This document shows, one piece after another, positions 43,797 through 54,848 of a stretch of DNA of 64,000 nucleotides. The position numbers were made by a program, and so were the translations under genes. The DNA comes from Macrolepiota albuminosa (Eukaryota > Basidiomycota > Agaricomycetes > Agaricales > Agaricaceae): positions 1 to 64,000 of the forward strand of contig JAMWFC010000055.1 in NCBI GenBank assembly GCA_027475525.1, given 5' to 3'. Position 1 is the stretch's first letter. Each line of letters starts with the position of its first letter. Below the pieces are notes generated by a model that saw nothing but the letters and a program-made list of their open reading frames with translations, made no database searches and was not told the DNA's origin.

Positions 43797-44524
43797 TCTA
43801 TATAGAATGGGACAAGGCCTGGGAAAAAAATGTGATTACCAAGGCTGACCAAGAACCTTCCTTTTAGGGAAATAACATAAGAGTTGGCTCATTTCAGTAT
43901 TAGAAATGCTTAGAAAATTCAGATAAAATCACTGAAAAATCAGAAAAAATTTGAGGCCTACTGATACACTGACTTGAGTTTTTCTGATAGAAAATTCAGA
44001 TAAAATCACTGAAAAATCAGAAAAAATTTGAGGCCTACTGATACACTGACTTGAGTTTTTCTGAAATTTATAAATGCTTAAAGAAATCTGAAAAATTCAA
44101 TTTAGCTTACAATAATGCTCTGAGAGTTGAGGCAAACTGGGATTGAGCACTGAGTGGTGGAAGACCAAGGGCTTAACCAAACGAAGTGAGGTTGAGGCTG
44201 GGATTAAGCATTGAGTTGCGATTACCGAGGCCTTAACCAAACGAAGTGAGGTTGAGGCTGGGATTAAGCATTGAGTTGCAATTACCAAGGCCTTAACCAA
44301 ACAAAGTGAGGTTGAGGCTAGGATTAAGCATTGAGTTGCGATTACTGAGGCCTTAACCAAACGAAGTGAGGTTGAGGCTGGGATTGAGCACTGAGTTCTT
44401 TATACATACTTGGAGCCCTAACCAAACGAAGTGAGGTTAGGGTGGAGGCTTAGTTGTGGGGGGTTTGGGGGCGAAGCCCCCAACGAGCTACAAAATTTGT
44501 GCTGAAGGCACGAATCGTAGCTCA
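43797..44524 (+). mobile_element. Helitron H2, short non-autonomous derivative
   Basis: Starts TCTATATAGAATGGGAC, as H1 starts TCTATATAGAATGCGAC. It ends with the same GGGGGCGAAGCCCCC and GTGCTGAAGGCAC hairpins and CTCA, then host TATTCC. Real length is about 650 bp after removing the 77-bp duplication at 43911. It holds no coding region, but keeps the AAATGCTTA/AATTCAATTTAGCTTA motifs of the H1 5' region. It is probably mobilised in trans by the H1 Rep-helicase. The direct head-to-tail contact with H1, without any spacer, is notable. Confidence 0.65.
44130..44395 (+). repeat. 60-bp tandem repeat in Helitron H2
   Basis: Four units at an exact 60-bp period (CTTAACCAAACRAAGTGAGG at about 44171, 44231, 44291 and 44351), each with GGTTGAGGCTRGGATTAAGC. 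Each contains the TTAACC/GGTT short palindrome. A minus-strand open frame across them only translates the repeat and is not a gene. Confidence 0.85.
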
Positions 44525-44949
44525 TATTCCCCGTGTAGTAAATAACAATTAGCTAAGCAGGTCAAGAATTACTGACAGTTTGATGTAAATGCAGTAGTAG
44601 GAGTTGAACTCACCTACTACAAGATATAAGAAATATCAATTGGGAATATTCTACTACACTACAGATGCTTACTGTATCTGGCTAAATATCAGTCTAATAT
44701 TCCACTACACTCCATGGTTTTCCTCTTTTCTTTATACTTCTATGGTGTAAATAAATATTAATCTAATATTGTTAATCCAATACAGATGCATCAGTTGCAG
44801 TAAATTCTTTGATCCATCCATGTACAGGATACCACTCCAGCAGACCCCTTCCATCCTCTGTCAATTTACTACAAGTAAAAATTGATAACACTATCTGTTC
44901 AAATTCTGTATGGGTCTATTTGTGCACTACATGAACACTGTCCTGACTT
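44525..44949. repeat. SINE-like unit right of the Helitrons, then unassigned DNA
   Basis: 44525-44700 continues the array seen at 11690-12165 (GTAGTAAATAACAATTAGC, then GAGTTGAACTC). The uninterrupted target sequence AATATCAGTCTAATATTCC lies near 44684-44702. The rest, to 44949, shows nothing recognisable. Confidence 0.5.
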
Positions 44950-45805
44950 ATAGTAAGCGCTTATGGTACAATGGAATATTGATAGATTGATATTTCATAT
45001 TGTGCACAAGAGGCGGATTTGACTCCCACTAGTGCATATTATATAATAGCAGCAGGCTGCTGACATCTGCTAGCATCATGAATTTAATCTGTTCAAAACT
45101 CCAGAAATTTCTGCAGAGGGATAGACTGGATGCATTTGCACATATGTTTATTCCAGTGCATGTGACAAGTTGATGATGCACTGTGGCTGGCTACCTTTGT
45201 GCTGGTCTTTGTAAAAAAGATAGTTAGCTCTGATGCATTATTACTTGTCATGTGCACTGCAATAACTATATGTGCAAATTCCTCCATCCTATTTTTTTTC
45301 AGTAATTTCTAAAGTTTTGAACAGATCAACTTAATGATGCTAGCAAGTGATGAATAGATATTTTATTGGGGCTTATAGGCCCTATTAAAATATTTGTCAT
45401 TTTTATACAGAATCATCTACTAGCATCATTTAAGTTGATTCATTCAAAACTCTAGAAATTACTAAAAAGAGATAGAATAGAAAAACTTGTGCATGTGTTT
45501 ATTGCAGGGCACATGACAAGCAATGATACATCAGGGCTGGCTATCTTTGTAACAAAAACCAGCATAAAGAAAGCCAGCCTCAGTGTGTCATTAACTGATC
45601 ATATGTACTAGAATGAATACATGCACAAATACATCTAGTCTATCACTCTGCAGAAATCTCTGGAGTTTTGAACAGATCAAATTTATGACACTAGCAGATG
45701 TTAGCGGCCTGCTGCTATTATATAATATGCACTAGCAGGAGTCAAACCCACCTCTTATGCACAATATAAAATATCAATCTATCAATATTCCATTGTACTA
45801 CAGGT
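44950..45805. repeat. Long inverted repeat of two SINE-like arms
   Basis: The left arm (about 44950-45350) and right arm (about 45420-45805) are reverse complements with moderate divergence, separated by about 70 bp. Each arm starts at the outer edge with a tRNA-like block: GTACAATGGAATATTGATAG as A-box region and TTTGACTCC as B-box. Both then share ATAATAGCAGCAGG, GATCTGTTCAAAACTC-like and GCTGGCT motifs. The simplest reading is two copies of one tRNA-derived SINE of about 400 bp, tail to tail. It could also be a fold-back element. Short frames inside are not genes. Confidence 0.65.
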
Positions 45806-46590
45806 GCTTACTACAAGTCAGTACAGTGTACATGTAGAGCAAAAATGGACCTGTATAAAAACACACCATTAGACCCTATTAAGATGGAGTATGGGGAGTA
45901 GAACCTGCTGCTGTACACAATATTGAATATTAATACACAAATATTTCACTGAATCACTGGGACTGGTTGCAGTACTAACATTAGCTGGCTCACATGCTGA
46001 TGTCAGCTACCGTCTACTAGCATGCCGGTGGACAGCAAATACTTACACATCTTCTTCTGCCCATCCTCCTCTTTCTTCCCAGCGCCATTTTCTCCACTTT
46101 CTACACTACCTCACATACCACCTCCATTCACCACATGCACTCCGCTTCTCTTCTTCTCCCTGACCTGACGTCTGATGTCTGCTACGTCTACTAGCATACC
46201 AGTGAACACCCATGTTCCTCCTCTTCCCCCTTCCCTCTCTTTCTCCCCACTCCCATCCCTCTTCTGCCACTCCCCACACTCTCTAAGACACCACCCCATG
46301 CAGCAGATGCCTATGCACCCTCTTTTCTTCTCTCCTATCCTGATGCCAGACAATGCCAGGAGTTGCCAATAGATTCCCATGAATGCCAACAAATACTAGC
46401 AGATATCTGGCAGATGCCAATAGATGTATGATAGATGTCAGCAGGTCCTGACAGATGCTGATAAATGCCAGCAGGTTTCAACGGCTGCTAACAAACTCCG
46501 ACAGATGCCAGCTAATGGCAGATGATGCCAACACCCCTTTCAAGCCACAAAAACTCTTTTAGAAGGTATTCCACCCCCCTTCCACCTTAA
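45806..46590. other. Unassigned CpG-poor DNA with degenerate CAGATGCCAG repeats
   Basis: No gene. 46370-46530 holds loosely repeated CAGATGCCARYAGATG motifs. A further tRNA-like block may lie near 45880-45950 (minus strand, GGTTCTACTCCCC). A pyrimidine-rich stretch covers about 46060-46350. Confidence 0.4.
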
Positions 46591-47345
46591 AATATTCATA
46601 CAGGGACTTGCAGGAACATAGGTGGGTGGCTGTTTATTGTGTTATTCAATCTTTGATTCTATCCATTAGTAACAGACCTGTGGTGCAACGATTAAATTGT
46701 CAGTGCATTCCGTTGCTGGAGGCTTCCCCAAAGCTGGAGGTTCAATTTTCCCTCACAGACATACAGCAGGCATGAAAAATTACCTTTTTCTTTGGTCCAA
46801 CCAGCACCAATGGACCTGCATAGGCCTCTGCAGATGTCTGCTGGTGCCCTGCACAGGCATGTGTAGGTGTCTGCTGGTAGCTTACATAGGCCTGCATAGG
46901 TCTGCAGGGCCCTTTCATGGACATATGCTGGCTTTGGAGATGGAAAAAGGAGGGAAGGAGAGGCATGCAGCCTTGAGTTATTGTAGGAAGAAGGGAGAGA
47001 AGTGGGAAGTGGGGAACCTTGAGGAGGGTTTATTCATGTCATGACGTCTGCCAATGAAGGAGGTTTTCACTTGTAGGCTAATGCCCACTGGTGGCCACTG
47101 ATGCATATTGATGTCCACTAGTGTCTGCTGGCATCCACTGGGCCTGCATGTGCATGTGTATGCCTGCCTTTTATCAATCCACTGGACCATGTCATACAGC
47201 ACATTGTGACATGTCCACAGCGCTGTTTTTTATGGCACTGTGGAGATTGCTCTACTACAGTGTAGCAGACTTTACTAGACATATATGGTATAGCACAAAG
47301 CAAGCTCCTGTACAATGTATGACATATACTGTTGTGATGTCTCTA
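46591..47345 (+). repeat. Dispersed repeat R, copy 2, with tRNA-like head
   Basis: Direct-orientation partner of 8574-9350. The tRNA-like block is at about 46675-46765 (TGGTGCAACGATTAAATTG as A-box region, GGAGGTTCAATTTTCC as T-arm). The match with copy 1 ends near GTTGTGATGTC at 47343. It lies immediately upstream of the decayed ORF3 copy. Confidence 0.6.
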
Positions 47346-47506
47346 TATGAAACTATATAAGCAACCTATGGGAGGAATGTGTACTATCCAGGCAAGCAGG
47401 CAGGAAGACATACCCTGCCATCAGGAGCAGAATAGAGGAGGACGAGACTCCTCAGCAATGCTGACTGCACTTGGCCTGCAATAAGAAGCATTAGGCAAAG
47501 TGTAAG

Positions 47507-48800
47507 GTGGTGGAGGAGCAGATGGTCAAGGCCATAGCTGACTTGGCAGAGCAGGCCACTGGGAGAATTCCTGATGGATTAGAAGTTGTGGTTTTCTCTC
47601 CACAAAATGTGGAGAGGTCCAATGCCTTCTTTGGTGGCAGCCTGGACCATCACTTTTACTACTTGCCCAGAGCCAACAAGGTGTGGGTAGGTGACCATGC
47701 AGTCTAGGCCTGGGACTATGCACTCCTACCAAGACCATTACAACAATGGAACCTACCATCTGAACAAGATTGTGTTTAAAGAGTTCCTGTGCAATTTCTA
47801 TAAACTGCAGCAACTGCACCAGTCCATACACAACAATCATTAGTCCAGATACATGTGCATTGATGCATACTACCTGCTCTGGGAGTTCAAGCAAGTGAGC
47901 TTCAACTGCTCTCCAGAGTTGCAGGACTGGACTATGTGTATGGTCTTGACAGATCCATGATACAAGGTGATCACACCTCTGTTTAGCCTCTCCTCTAAGA
48001 AGATGCTACTGACGGTGCTGCCAGTCCCATTGGACACAATCTGGTGGAAGGAATGGCAGGGCCATAAGAGGTTCATGATCTCCAGATTTACTTCTGAGAA
48101 TTTGGTCTGCACATTGGACCTCAAGAAGATTACCCAGCACTTACTTTATTTCTGCTGGCCAAGGATGTCTAATGCTGCTCTAGAAGTGGCATTTGATTTT
48201 GCAGACTGCATACACTGGTGCACAGTCCTGGTATATGTGCTAGTCCAGGCACTTGTGCCCCAAGGATAATGCTGGACAGCATTCTCATGCTACTTGGCCT
48301 TTGTGTTTGCACATCTGCACCTTTATCAAGAGGCTATTGAGGTGTACAACCAGGCCCATCTGCAGTCTCTGTTTGTGGGTCTTGATTGGATGGCATTGGC
48401 ACTGAGCGCTCCCCACTTTTCAGACATTCAGACTGCAAATGTGGGAGATGATGAAGTGCTGAGGACCTTGTTACATAATAGGATCCCCCCTGAGTGGGTA
48501 GACCATGCCTATACTTTTGGGGTGGTCTATCTGGAAAATCACTTTAACAACCCAAATATGTTGCTGGAGCAGTACTGGATGATCAACAATGCTTGCTACT
48601 GCCGATTGGACACTTACAGTACTCCACCTGCCATTCTCCAATGGGATGAGTGGAGGACCAGTGATGAAGACAATCACCACTGGCTAGCAGCACTGCAAGC
48701 TTGGGAGAGTGAGCAGGGCCACAACTACCAAAACAAGGGCCTATACTACTACATAAGTATGGACCCCAATTGTTGCAACCTGTGGCAATGGACACACTGA
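47507..48800 (+). pseudogene. Decayed Element 4: broken homologue of ORF3
   Basis: Plus-strand frames separated by stops and shifts follow the Element 1 ORF3 order. 47507-47707 has ATGRIPDGLEVVVFSPQNVE, SNAFFGGSLDHHFYYL and VWVGDHAV. About 47800-47950 matches LHALVNNQ..LLNEFKRVALNC as LHQSIHNN..LLWEFKQVSFNC. 48294-48800 has VLRTLLHNRIPPEWVDHAYT, FGVVYLENHF and YSTPPAILQWDEW. Overall identity is low but collinear. No gag or pol accompanies it; upstream is repeat R. It shows ORF3 is older than Element 1 itself and was under constraint before decay. Confidence 0.75.
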
Positions 48801-49181
48801 CATGGCCTGCTGCCCTCAGAGCCGGTGGCCCCCCCTTGCAGGGAGTAGTTGTTCCCCTACTGACAAGCCTGACTAAGGAACTTATGGATGTAGATGAGGC
48901 TGGCAACCTCACTGCTCTGTTACCAGCTAACTCTGGCAATCCAGTGCCAGCTAACACCAGTACTGGGGGATGCACAGACAATCCTCTTCTCCTCCCAGGA
49001 CCTTTCTTCAGCATAGTGTGTGCTTTGCATGGATTCTTGTTTTTTGTTTTAGACTTTACACATGAACTTTGCTATTTATGTATATAGGTATATATATTTC
49101 TATATTATGTATTTGCAGCATATTTGCAGTCGTAATTAGAGACCATTACCTGGTCTGAAAGAGGGGGTATAATGCCCCTGC
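48801..49181 (+). other. 3' end of decayed Element 4 with purine tract
   Basis: After the ORF3 remnant comes non-coding DNA ending TGGTCTGAAAGAGGGGGTATAA. This is comparable with the CGGTCTGATTGGGGGGTGTGTAG junction of Element 1. The LTR that should start here is cut after about 15 bases by solo LTR X4 (duplication CTGC at 49178-49181 and 63725-63728). Confidence 0.55.
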
Positions 49182-49644
49182 TGATGATGCCAACTGTGGT
49201 TGGGTGCGCTGGACATATACGCTGATAGGCTTCTACTCAGACTGAGTGCATCAAGGGGCACACTACAGGCCTATAGACACAGGCCATATCCGAGACCCTA
49301 GCGATCCTCTTAGACATAGGAAACTACAGACCTTAGCACTTAATTATAGGCGCTGTTTATCAGTCTAAACTACCACTACTAAGCCTTCAGCATATACCAC
49401 TTATTGACCTTGGAGGATTAGGAGACCAAGGACTCAGGGCACTAGCATGACGGCAGGGACACGACTCTGACCAAACCCCGATTAGTTCCATAAAGGGGTT
49501 AGTATTAGGTGCTGCTATGAGACAAGGCACTTCAATCAGAAGTCTAAAGAATTAGCAGCAACGGAACAGGATATACTCTAGCCCGACATTTTATCCATCA
49601 AGAATTGATACCAGGTTTAGCGCCAACAGCAGAACTCATGGCAT

Positions 49645-50715
49645 TGATGATGCCAACTGTAGTTGGGTACGCTGGACATATACACAGTACAACACTGTCT
49701 CCAGCACTTGGCGTGCATGGTTGTGAGGAGTCCTGACAGGGTCCCAGTGTGCTCAAGCAGGAGTAACAGAACAATGCGCTAGATTATAGCGCCTCGGGTG
49801 CTACCTGGCAGATGGTAAGTGTCGTAGTTTAAACAAAGATATAGAAGAAAAGATGAGTAGCGCAGCGTATTGTGCCCATAGGTGGCACTGTAAACAATGA
49901 AGATGAGATAGATGAGGCTAGCACCTGACTTAGTGATGAAGTCAGAGAAAGCTAGCATGATTTGAATGCTAAGTGTAACTGGGTGCTCAAGAGGTTACGA
50001 TTCGTTCTTATATATATGTCAAGTAGCTATTTTATATACTATGCACTACCATGTTTGCCAAGATAAAAGTCCATCTGCAGTGCTACCTCCTAACGCCTTT
50101 CCTCGTAGTTTCCTCTAATAGTGACCTGTCAATGGCAACCTTTTGCACATGGATGATGGAGACCAATGGCGTTATGACCCACAGCAACCAGCAGCGACTC
50201 TATATTGACTTAGACTTATACGAGTCTGCTCACTTTTACTATAACTCCGATTGGCCAGGCTGTTCCAGAGTATGGTCAGAAAATCCTTGACAAATACCGT
50301 GAGCGCTAATATCAGTGCTACTCATTGTACTAGTTCCTAACAGGTCCAAATGTTGGATTTAAGTATATTCTGTGCCGCTGTCATTGATCCTTTTAGACTT
50401 CTGATTGAAGTGCCTCGTCAACTGGCAGTGCCTGCTGCTGGCTTCTTCTAGAAGTGATTGGGGTTTAGTTAGAGTCCCCTCCTGCTATCGTGTTAGCGCT
50501 ATACATTCTGAGCCTCCTTCGTCCTTGGGATAGGTGAATGGAGTGCGCTGAAGGCCTGGTAGCTGGTGGTTAGGGTAAATGGATAAGTCCTGTAGTAGAG
50601 TGACAGAGCTAGGGCTGCTCTATATTCCAAACTAGTCGCTAGAGTCTTCAGTATGTCAAGTGTCAGTTGGCCTATAATGTCCCTTGATGTGCTCAGTCTG
50701 AGTAGAAGCCTATCA
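49645..50715 (-). mobile_element. Solo LTR X2
   Basis: An uninterrupted 1,071-bp X LTR on the minus strand, TGATGATGCC...GCCTATCA on the plus strand. It is flanked by GCAT (49641-49644) and GCGT (50716-50719), a 4-bp duplication with one transition. It is the best full-length reference for the X LTR in this window. Its right end pairs with the left end of X3 as a long inverted repeat only because the two LTRs lie in opposite orientation. Confidence 0.75.
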
Positions 50716-50843
50716 GCGTCTGTCAAGGATTTTCTGACCATACCCCGCAAAGGCCTGGCCAATCAGAATTACACTAAAAAGTGAGCAGATTCATACAAAG
50801 TTTAAGTCAGTTTAGAGTCACTGTGGCCAATGGGCTATAACGC

Positions 50844-51782
50844 TGATGACGCCCAAAGTTTGGTCAGTAACAAATGTAACTGTAGTGTTACCGTACCAAG
50901 AGTGTGCGTTGGGCGCGCTATAAGTGATTTGAGGAGTCCCGGGCAGGTCCCAGAGAACGCGCCTGTGAAAAAGGAGAAAAGTCGGTAACGGAGTCGGCAA
51001 GTGTAAAGCGCTAAGGTAAAGCGCCTAGGAAAGAGCGGTAAGCGAACACGGCAAAGGTAAGCGGCAAGAGCACAATAAGCTTAGCGAAGTCTAAGCGTCA
51101 ATAATGCCTGCCGTAGTTGCAAGGCGCGAGTATGTCGAGTATTGGCGAACGTCTGCAACTGCCGATAAGTTTGACGTTGCCGACCATAGCATAAATGAGC
51201 TCTTGAGCGTAAGGGAGACTGAAGAAAGGGGAGTAGTGAACTCTGGTCTATTGTTCTGTTGTGTATGTACAAATCGGTAAGTACTTTTATACTACAATGA
51301 GTTCGCCGTCGCCAGTGGCTAATGACGCCAGAGTGCGGTAAACTGGAAAATTTCATAGGGGTAGCTCCAACGGTTTCAGATCCCTACCGTCCATTCAAGA
51401 GCCTTAGCGATGCCAGGCGACAGATCGTGAAGCTAAACCATCACTCCATCACCCTTCTGTCCGTCAGAGCACCTAAGCAATGTCAGGCGCCAAATCGAGA
51501 CGCTAAGCGGTGTCAGACGCCAAGGTCAAACGCCAAGCTGTCCGTCAGTTCTTGATAGATCATCAGGCTTCTCGCTAAGCGCTGTCGTCAGTGACTGATG
51601 CCATCTGTCAGTTGTCATTCTTGCTGCCGTCGGCGCTATCACTGATCGGATCTGCTTCTTGCCGTACCCGGCCGTCAAATATTGCCAAAATTGGATAATT
51701 AGCGTGCGCTAAGGTATTTTGAGTTGGTGCCGCATTGCCGTCGCCTGCCGTTGATGCGCTGATCCTGTATGGGGTCCTATCA
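50844..51782 (-). repeat. Element 3 3' LTR
   Basis: 939 bp, TGATGACGCCC...GTCCTATCA. Roughly 90 per cent like the Element 2 LTR by eye. Dense in the same CG(G/C)(C/T)AA hexamers. Confidence 0.9.
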
Positions 51783-51951
51783 TCTCCCCCCAACTGAAAA
51801 ATTGACTGTCCTCAGTCACCAAATATGGTTACCGTTACCGCTTTTGTGACAGGTGGTCCGTGCGTTCTTGAGATTTTGTTTATAGTCCTGGCGCATAAGT
51901 TTGGACTTCACCTCTTCTCCCCATCTTTACCTGGCGCTCAAAAATCAAAAT

Positions 51952-54424
51952 ATGTCCTTCCGTATTCCAACTCCGCCCCCAGTGCCCTCTCAGGCTGCCC
52001 AGGAAGCTGCCTACGCCTATATCGCCAAGGCCAACAATTTTATCCGTCATATCGAGGGCGTTGGCGCCAAGGCGCCCCAAAAATTAGTGGTTAGCGTGAT
52101 GAAACTTCTGGAGTGATGGTACGAGATACACGTCCTTGGCGTTGGGTGGGATCGTGAGATCGAAGTGCGGGAGTGGTGTCGTGCTCGTTACGTTGACAAT
52201 CTTGGCACCGAGTGGTTAGCGCCCTTCTCTCGTTTCGTAAGTTGTCTCTGCTGCCTGCCGTGTTGCTAGCTGACTGAGTTGCCAGGCGCCTCCTCCCGTC
52301 CCAACGATAGAGGATGAGTTGGAGGATATTCTGTCCGGTGCCTTGCTGATGACGGTAAGTGCACCTGCGGCAGAGTGAGTATTTCTAACCCATTCTTTTA
52401 ACTTAGCTTTGGTCTGATCTATCACCCCACAGTAAACAAGAGGTGTTGGCGCGTATGCAGGTGGAGGAGGAGATCGCGGCAAGGCAGGAGGAGGTTTCTC
52501 AAGACGCCCGCGAGATTACCAGGGCGCTAGAGGAGCGGGAGAGAGTGGCAGCATTGGCGGCAGAGATGGAGGACGTTGCCGCTGGGAAGGCACCTGCCGC
52601 CGAGAGGCAGGGGACTGAAGAATCCGGCAAGGTAGGTCGTGCCGGCAGCACTTTGAGCCCAGTGTTGCCAGCTAGCAAGTCGGGCTCGCTGAGGAAGCCG
52701 GCAGGTGCTTCCAAACGCAAGGTAAGTGCTGATTTTCGCTTGCCGCTGCCGACGATCGCTAACGACATCTGCAGAGTCGCAAGGCGGCTCCTCAATACGC
52801 GGTGAGTGGTACTTTCTCTTTGAACTTGAATTACTAAGTTTCTGTAGGTGCCAACCCAAAGCTCCTTTGACGACAAGGAGCTGAAAGGTTTGCTTTTGCC
52901 GCGTCGGGAGGAGGCGGTCCTTGATGAGGGGCAGGAGGCCGGGGTCGTAATGGAAGAGATGAAGGGGAAAAAGACTGTTTCCCTGGCGACTCGGCAGGCG
53001 TTTAAGGAGGCGCGGGGAGCGGTAAGTGACTTTTTCTGCCTCCTTTAGTCTCTTGCTGACTCCTAGCGCTAGTGTGACAAGTGCTGGGCGGACAACAACC
53101 CAGAAGGCTGCTGGTTCCCGACTGGGGCCCAGCCGTGTTATCGTTGTGGCGCCCTCAAGCGCGCTTGTACTATCGACGGGGCAAAGAGTCGTGAGCATGG
53201 CGGCACACCAGACGCTCTTGTCGAGAAGACGTTTTCCTGCGCTGTGCTGGTAAGGAGGGCTAGAGAGTTTGTGGAGGGGCAGAAGAAGAAGGTCGCTGCC
53301 GGTGGCATGGCAGCTATTGGACGAGCGTAAGGAGGGCTAGAGAGTTTGTGGAGGGGCAGAAGAAGAAGGTCGCTGCCGGTGGCATGGCAGCTATTGGACG
53401 AGCTGCCTTGGCATTGCCGACATGCCAAGGGGATGGGACGGAATCTGTCGGCAATTGAGGCGCCGGCGAGCGCCAAGGGACTTCGGTCCCAGAAAAACGA
53501 CAAGCCCCTTCCCCAAGCAAGGGGAAGGGCAAAGCAAAACGTCCTCGCGTGGTCTCGTTGTCGCCTTCCCCCTCGCCAGCCCCAAAAGACACCGAGATGG
53601 AAGACCTGGAGAAGGCGTTGGTGGCTAGTCGCCTCCCGCCCCGTGACACAGAGGCTGGCCCCAGCGGTCTCTTGTCGCCTATTCACTTGGCGGCAAGATC
53701 TCTTGGTGGGGAGCAGGAGGAGGGAGAGCGGGCGACAATTGGCGACTCAGCGCCTCAAGAGGAGCGGAAAGACGCTCCCGCAGATGTCGAGATGGGTGAG
53801 AAGGAGAGGGCAGAGGGAGCGGCAACGGGAGGGGATGAGGACGCCGAGGGTGAAGATGAAACCCTGGCGACACAACGGAAAGGCGACGAGGTGGTGGCAG
53901 GCGAAGGGGAGGGAGCGGCAGGAGTAGCCAGGGAGGAGCCTGAGTGGCGCTGGCTGCCTCCCTACAGTAGCGTTGCCCCTTGGGAGGTTTCCGACCCCGA
54001 GGACGTTGCCAGACTGGAGCCTAGACGCCCAGTAGTCGCCAGGGTCAATCCCTCGTGGACCCCCCAGCCGCAGCCAACGGTCACAGGCGACGCTTTCAAC
54101 TGGCTGGGACAAGACCTCGTGTACCCGGTAGTGGCGCTTAACCCGCGGGAGATGCTGGAGAGGTTTTTGAGGAGGGCAGCAACGATGGAGGCGGCAATGG
54201 GGCGAGAACGGGAGTGAGTCCGAGGGCAGCTAATGGCGCTGAGGTTGCGCTATGCCAATCTTGGTTGTAGCCTTAGCGTCCTTCGCGACTACCAGGCAGA
54301 TTGCCAAGCCGCCATGGATTGGCAGACCGCCAACAACATCTTGCCGGGCGACCTGCTTCCTCTTCGCGACTCTTCGTTGCCGATTTCTGACGATTCTCTG
54401 CCCATGGACGATGACAGTGATTAA
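51952..54424 (+). pseudogene. Element 3 antisense spliced gene, broken
   Basis: Homologue of 28453-30741 with the same ATG (MSFRIPTPPPVPSQ), the same splice pattern and the same cysteine block (CDKCWADNNPEGCW..CYRCGALKRAC near 53074-53180). Breaks: TGA 52114-52116 in LLE*WYE and TGA 54215-54217 in RERE*VRG, both where Element 2 has an arginine CGN codon. The frame change at 53250 is only the 77-bp duplication. The N-terminal 95 residues and the tail (SWTPQPQP, WLGQDLVYPVVAL, RLRYANL) are conserved, while the middle is strongly diverged and rich in Glu/Gly. Divergence from the Element 2 protein is far greater than for pol. Confidence 0.72.
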
Positions 54425-54848
54425 ACGAACCTTAGCGTAGATAGGTCGTTTACTGTATAGCTTTTTGATACCGCCTCAATATATATATTGCCGTTTCCCT
54501 GCCGAGTGAAAGAATAAGTCCAATAATCTGAGTTAGCATAGCAGCAGAGAGCAGAGAAAGTAAAGCAAAGAGAAAGCTAGCGGCAAGTATTCTAAGGTAG
54601 GTTTTAGCAAGAACAGTAATATGTGAGGGACTTAGACAAATTTTGAGGAAAAGGGAAACGCTCAGTAAATCATCATAGCGAAAAACCCTTGGCGAGAGTT
54701 GCGCAGGGCGCTAAGCGTTGGCAACCCGCTAGCGCTGCGACTTGACTATGTAAAGGAATGTCTGTTGAATATAGTATAGTAAGTATCGGCAAGAAAGATA
54801 AGTAAGGTAAGTAATAGAAAAAGGGAGCTCATCAATATATAGTCTTTT
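54425..54848. other. Intergenic spacer between convergent genes of Element 3
   Basis: Non-coding, similar to 30742-31174, with TATATATAT near 54479. Probable 3' ends of the antisense gene and pol. Confidence 0.5.

Noticed and set aside
44097..44360. 87-codon minus-strand frame with a 20-residue repeat
   Set aside because: It only translates the 60-bp tandem repeat of Helitron H2.
44130..44395. Regular 60-bp spaced palindromic repeats, CRISPR-like at first sight
   Set aside because: The whole 60 bp repeats, so there are no unique spacers. No cas genes, and the setting is a eukaryotic Helitron.
46675..46765. Possible tRNA gene (A-box, B-box and T-arm-like stem); same at 9195-9285
   Set aside because: The acceptor stem does not close and the sequence continues as a ~760-bp repeat present twice. 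It is a tRNA-derived repeat head, not a functional tRNA.
49223..50715. TIR DNA transposon with ~35-bp inverted ends TGATAGGCTTC.../...GAAGCCTATCA
   Set aside because: The apparent inverted ends belong to two solo LTRs of the same family in opposite orientation (X3 left end, X2 right end). Each is explained by its own 4-bp duplication.
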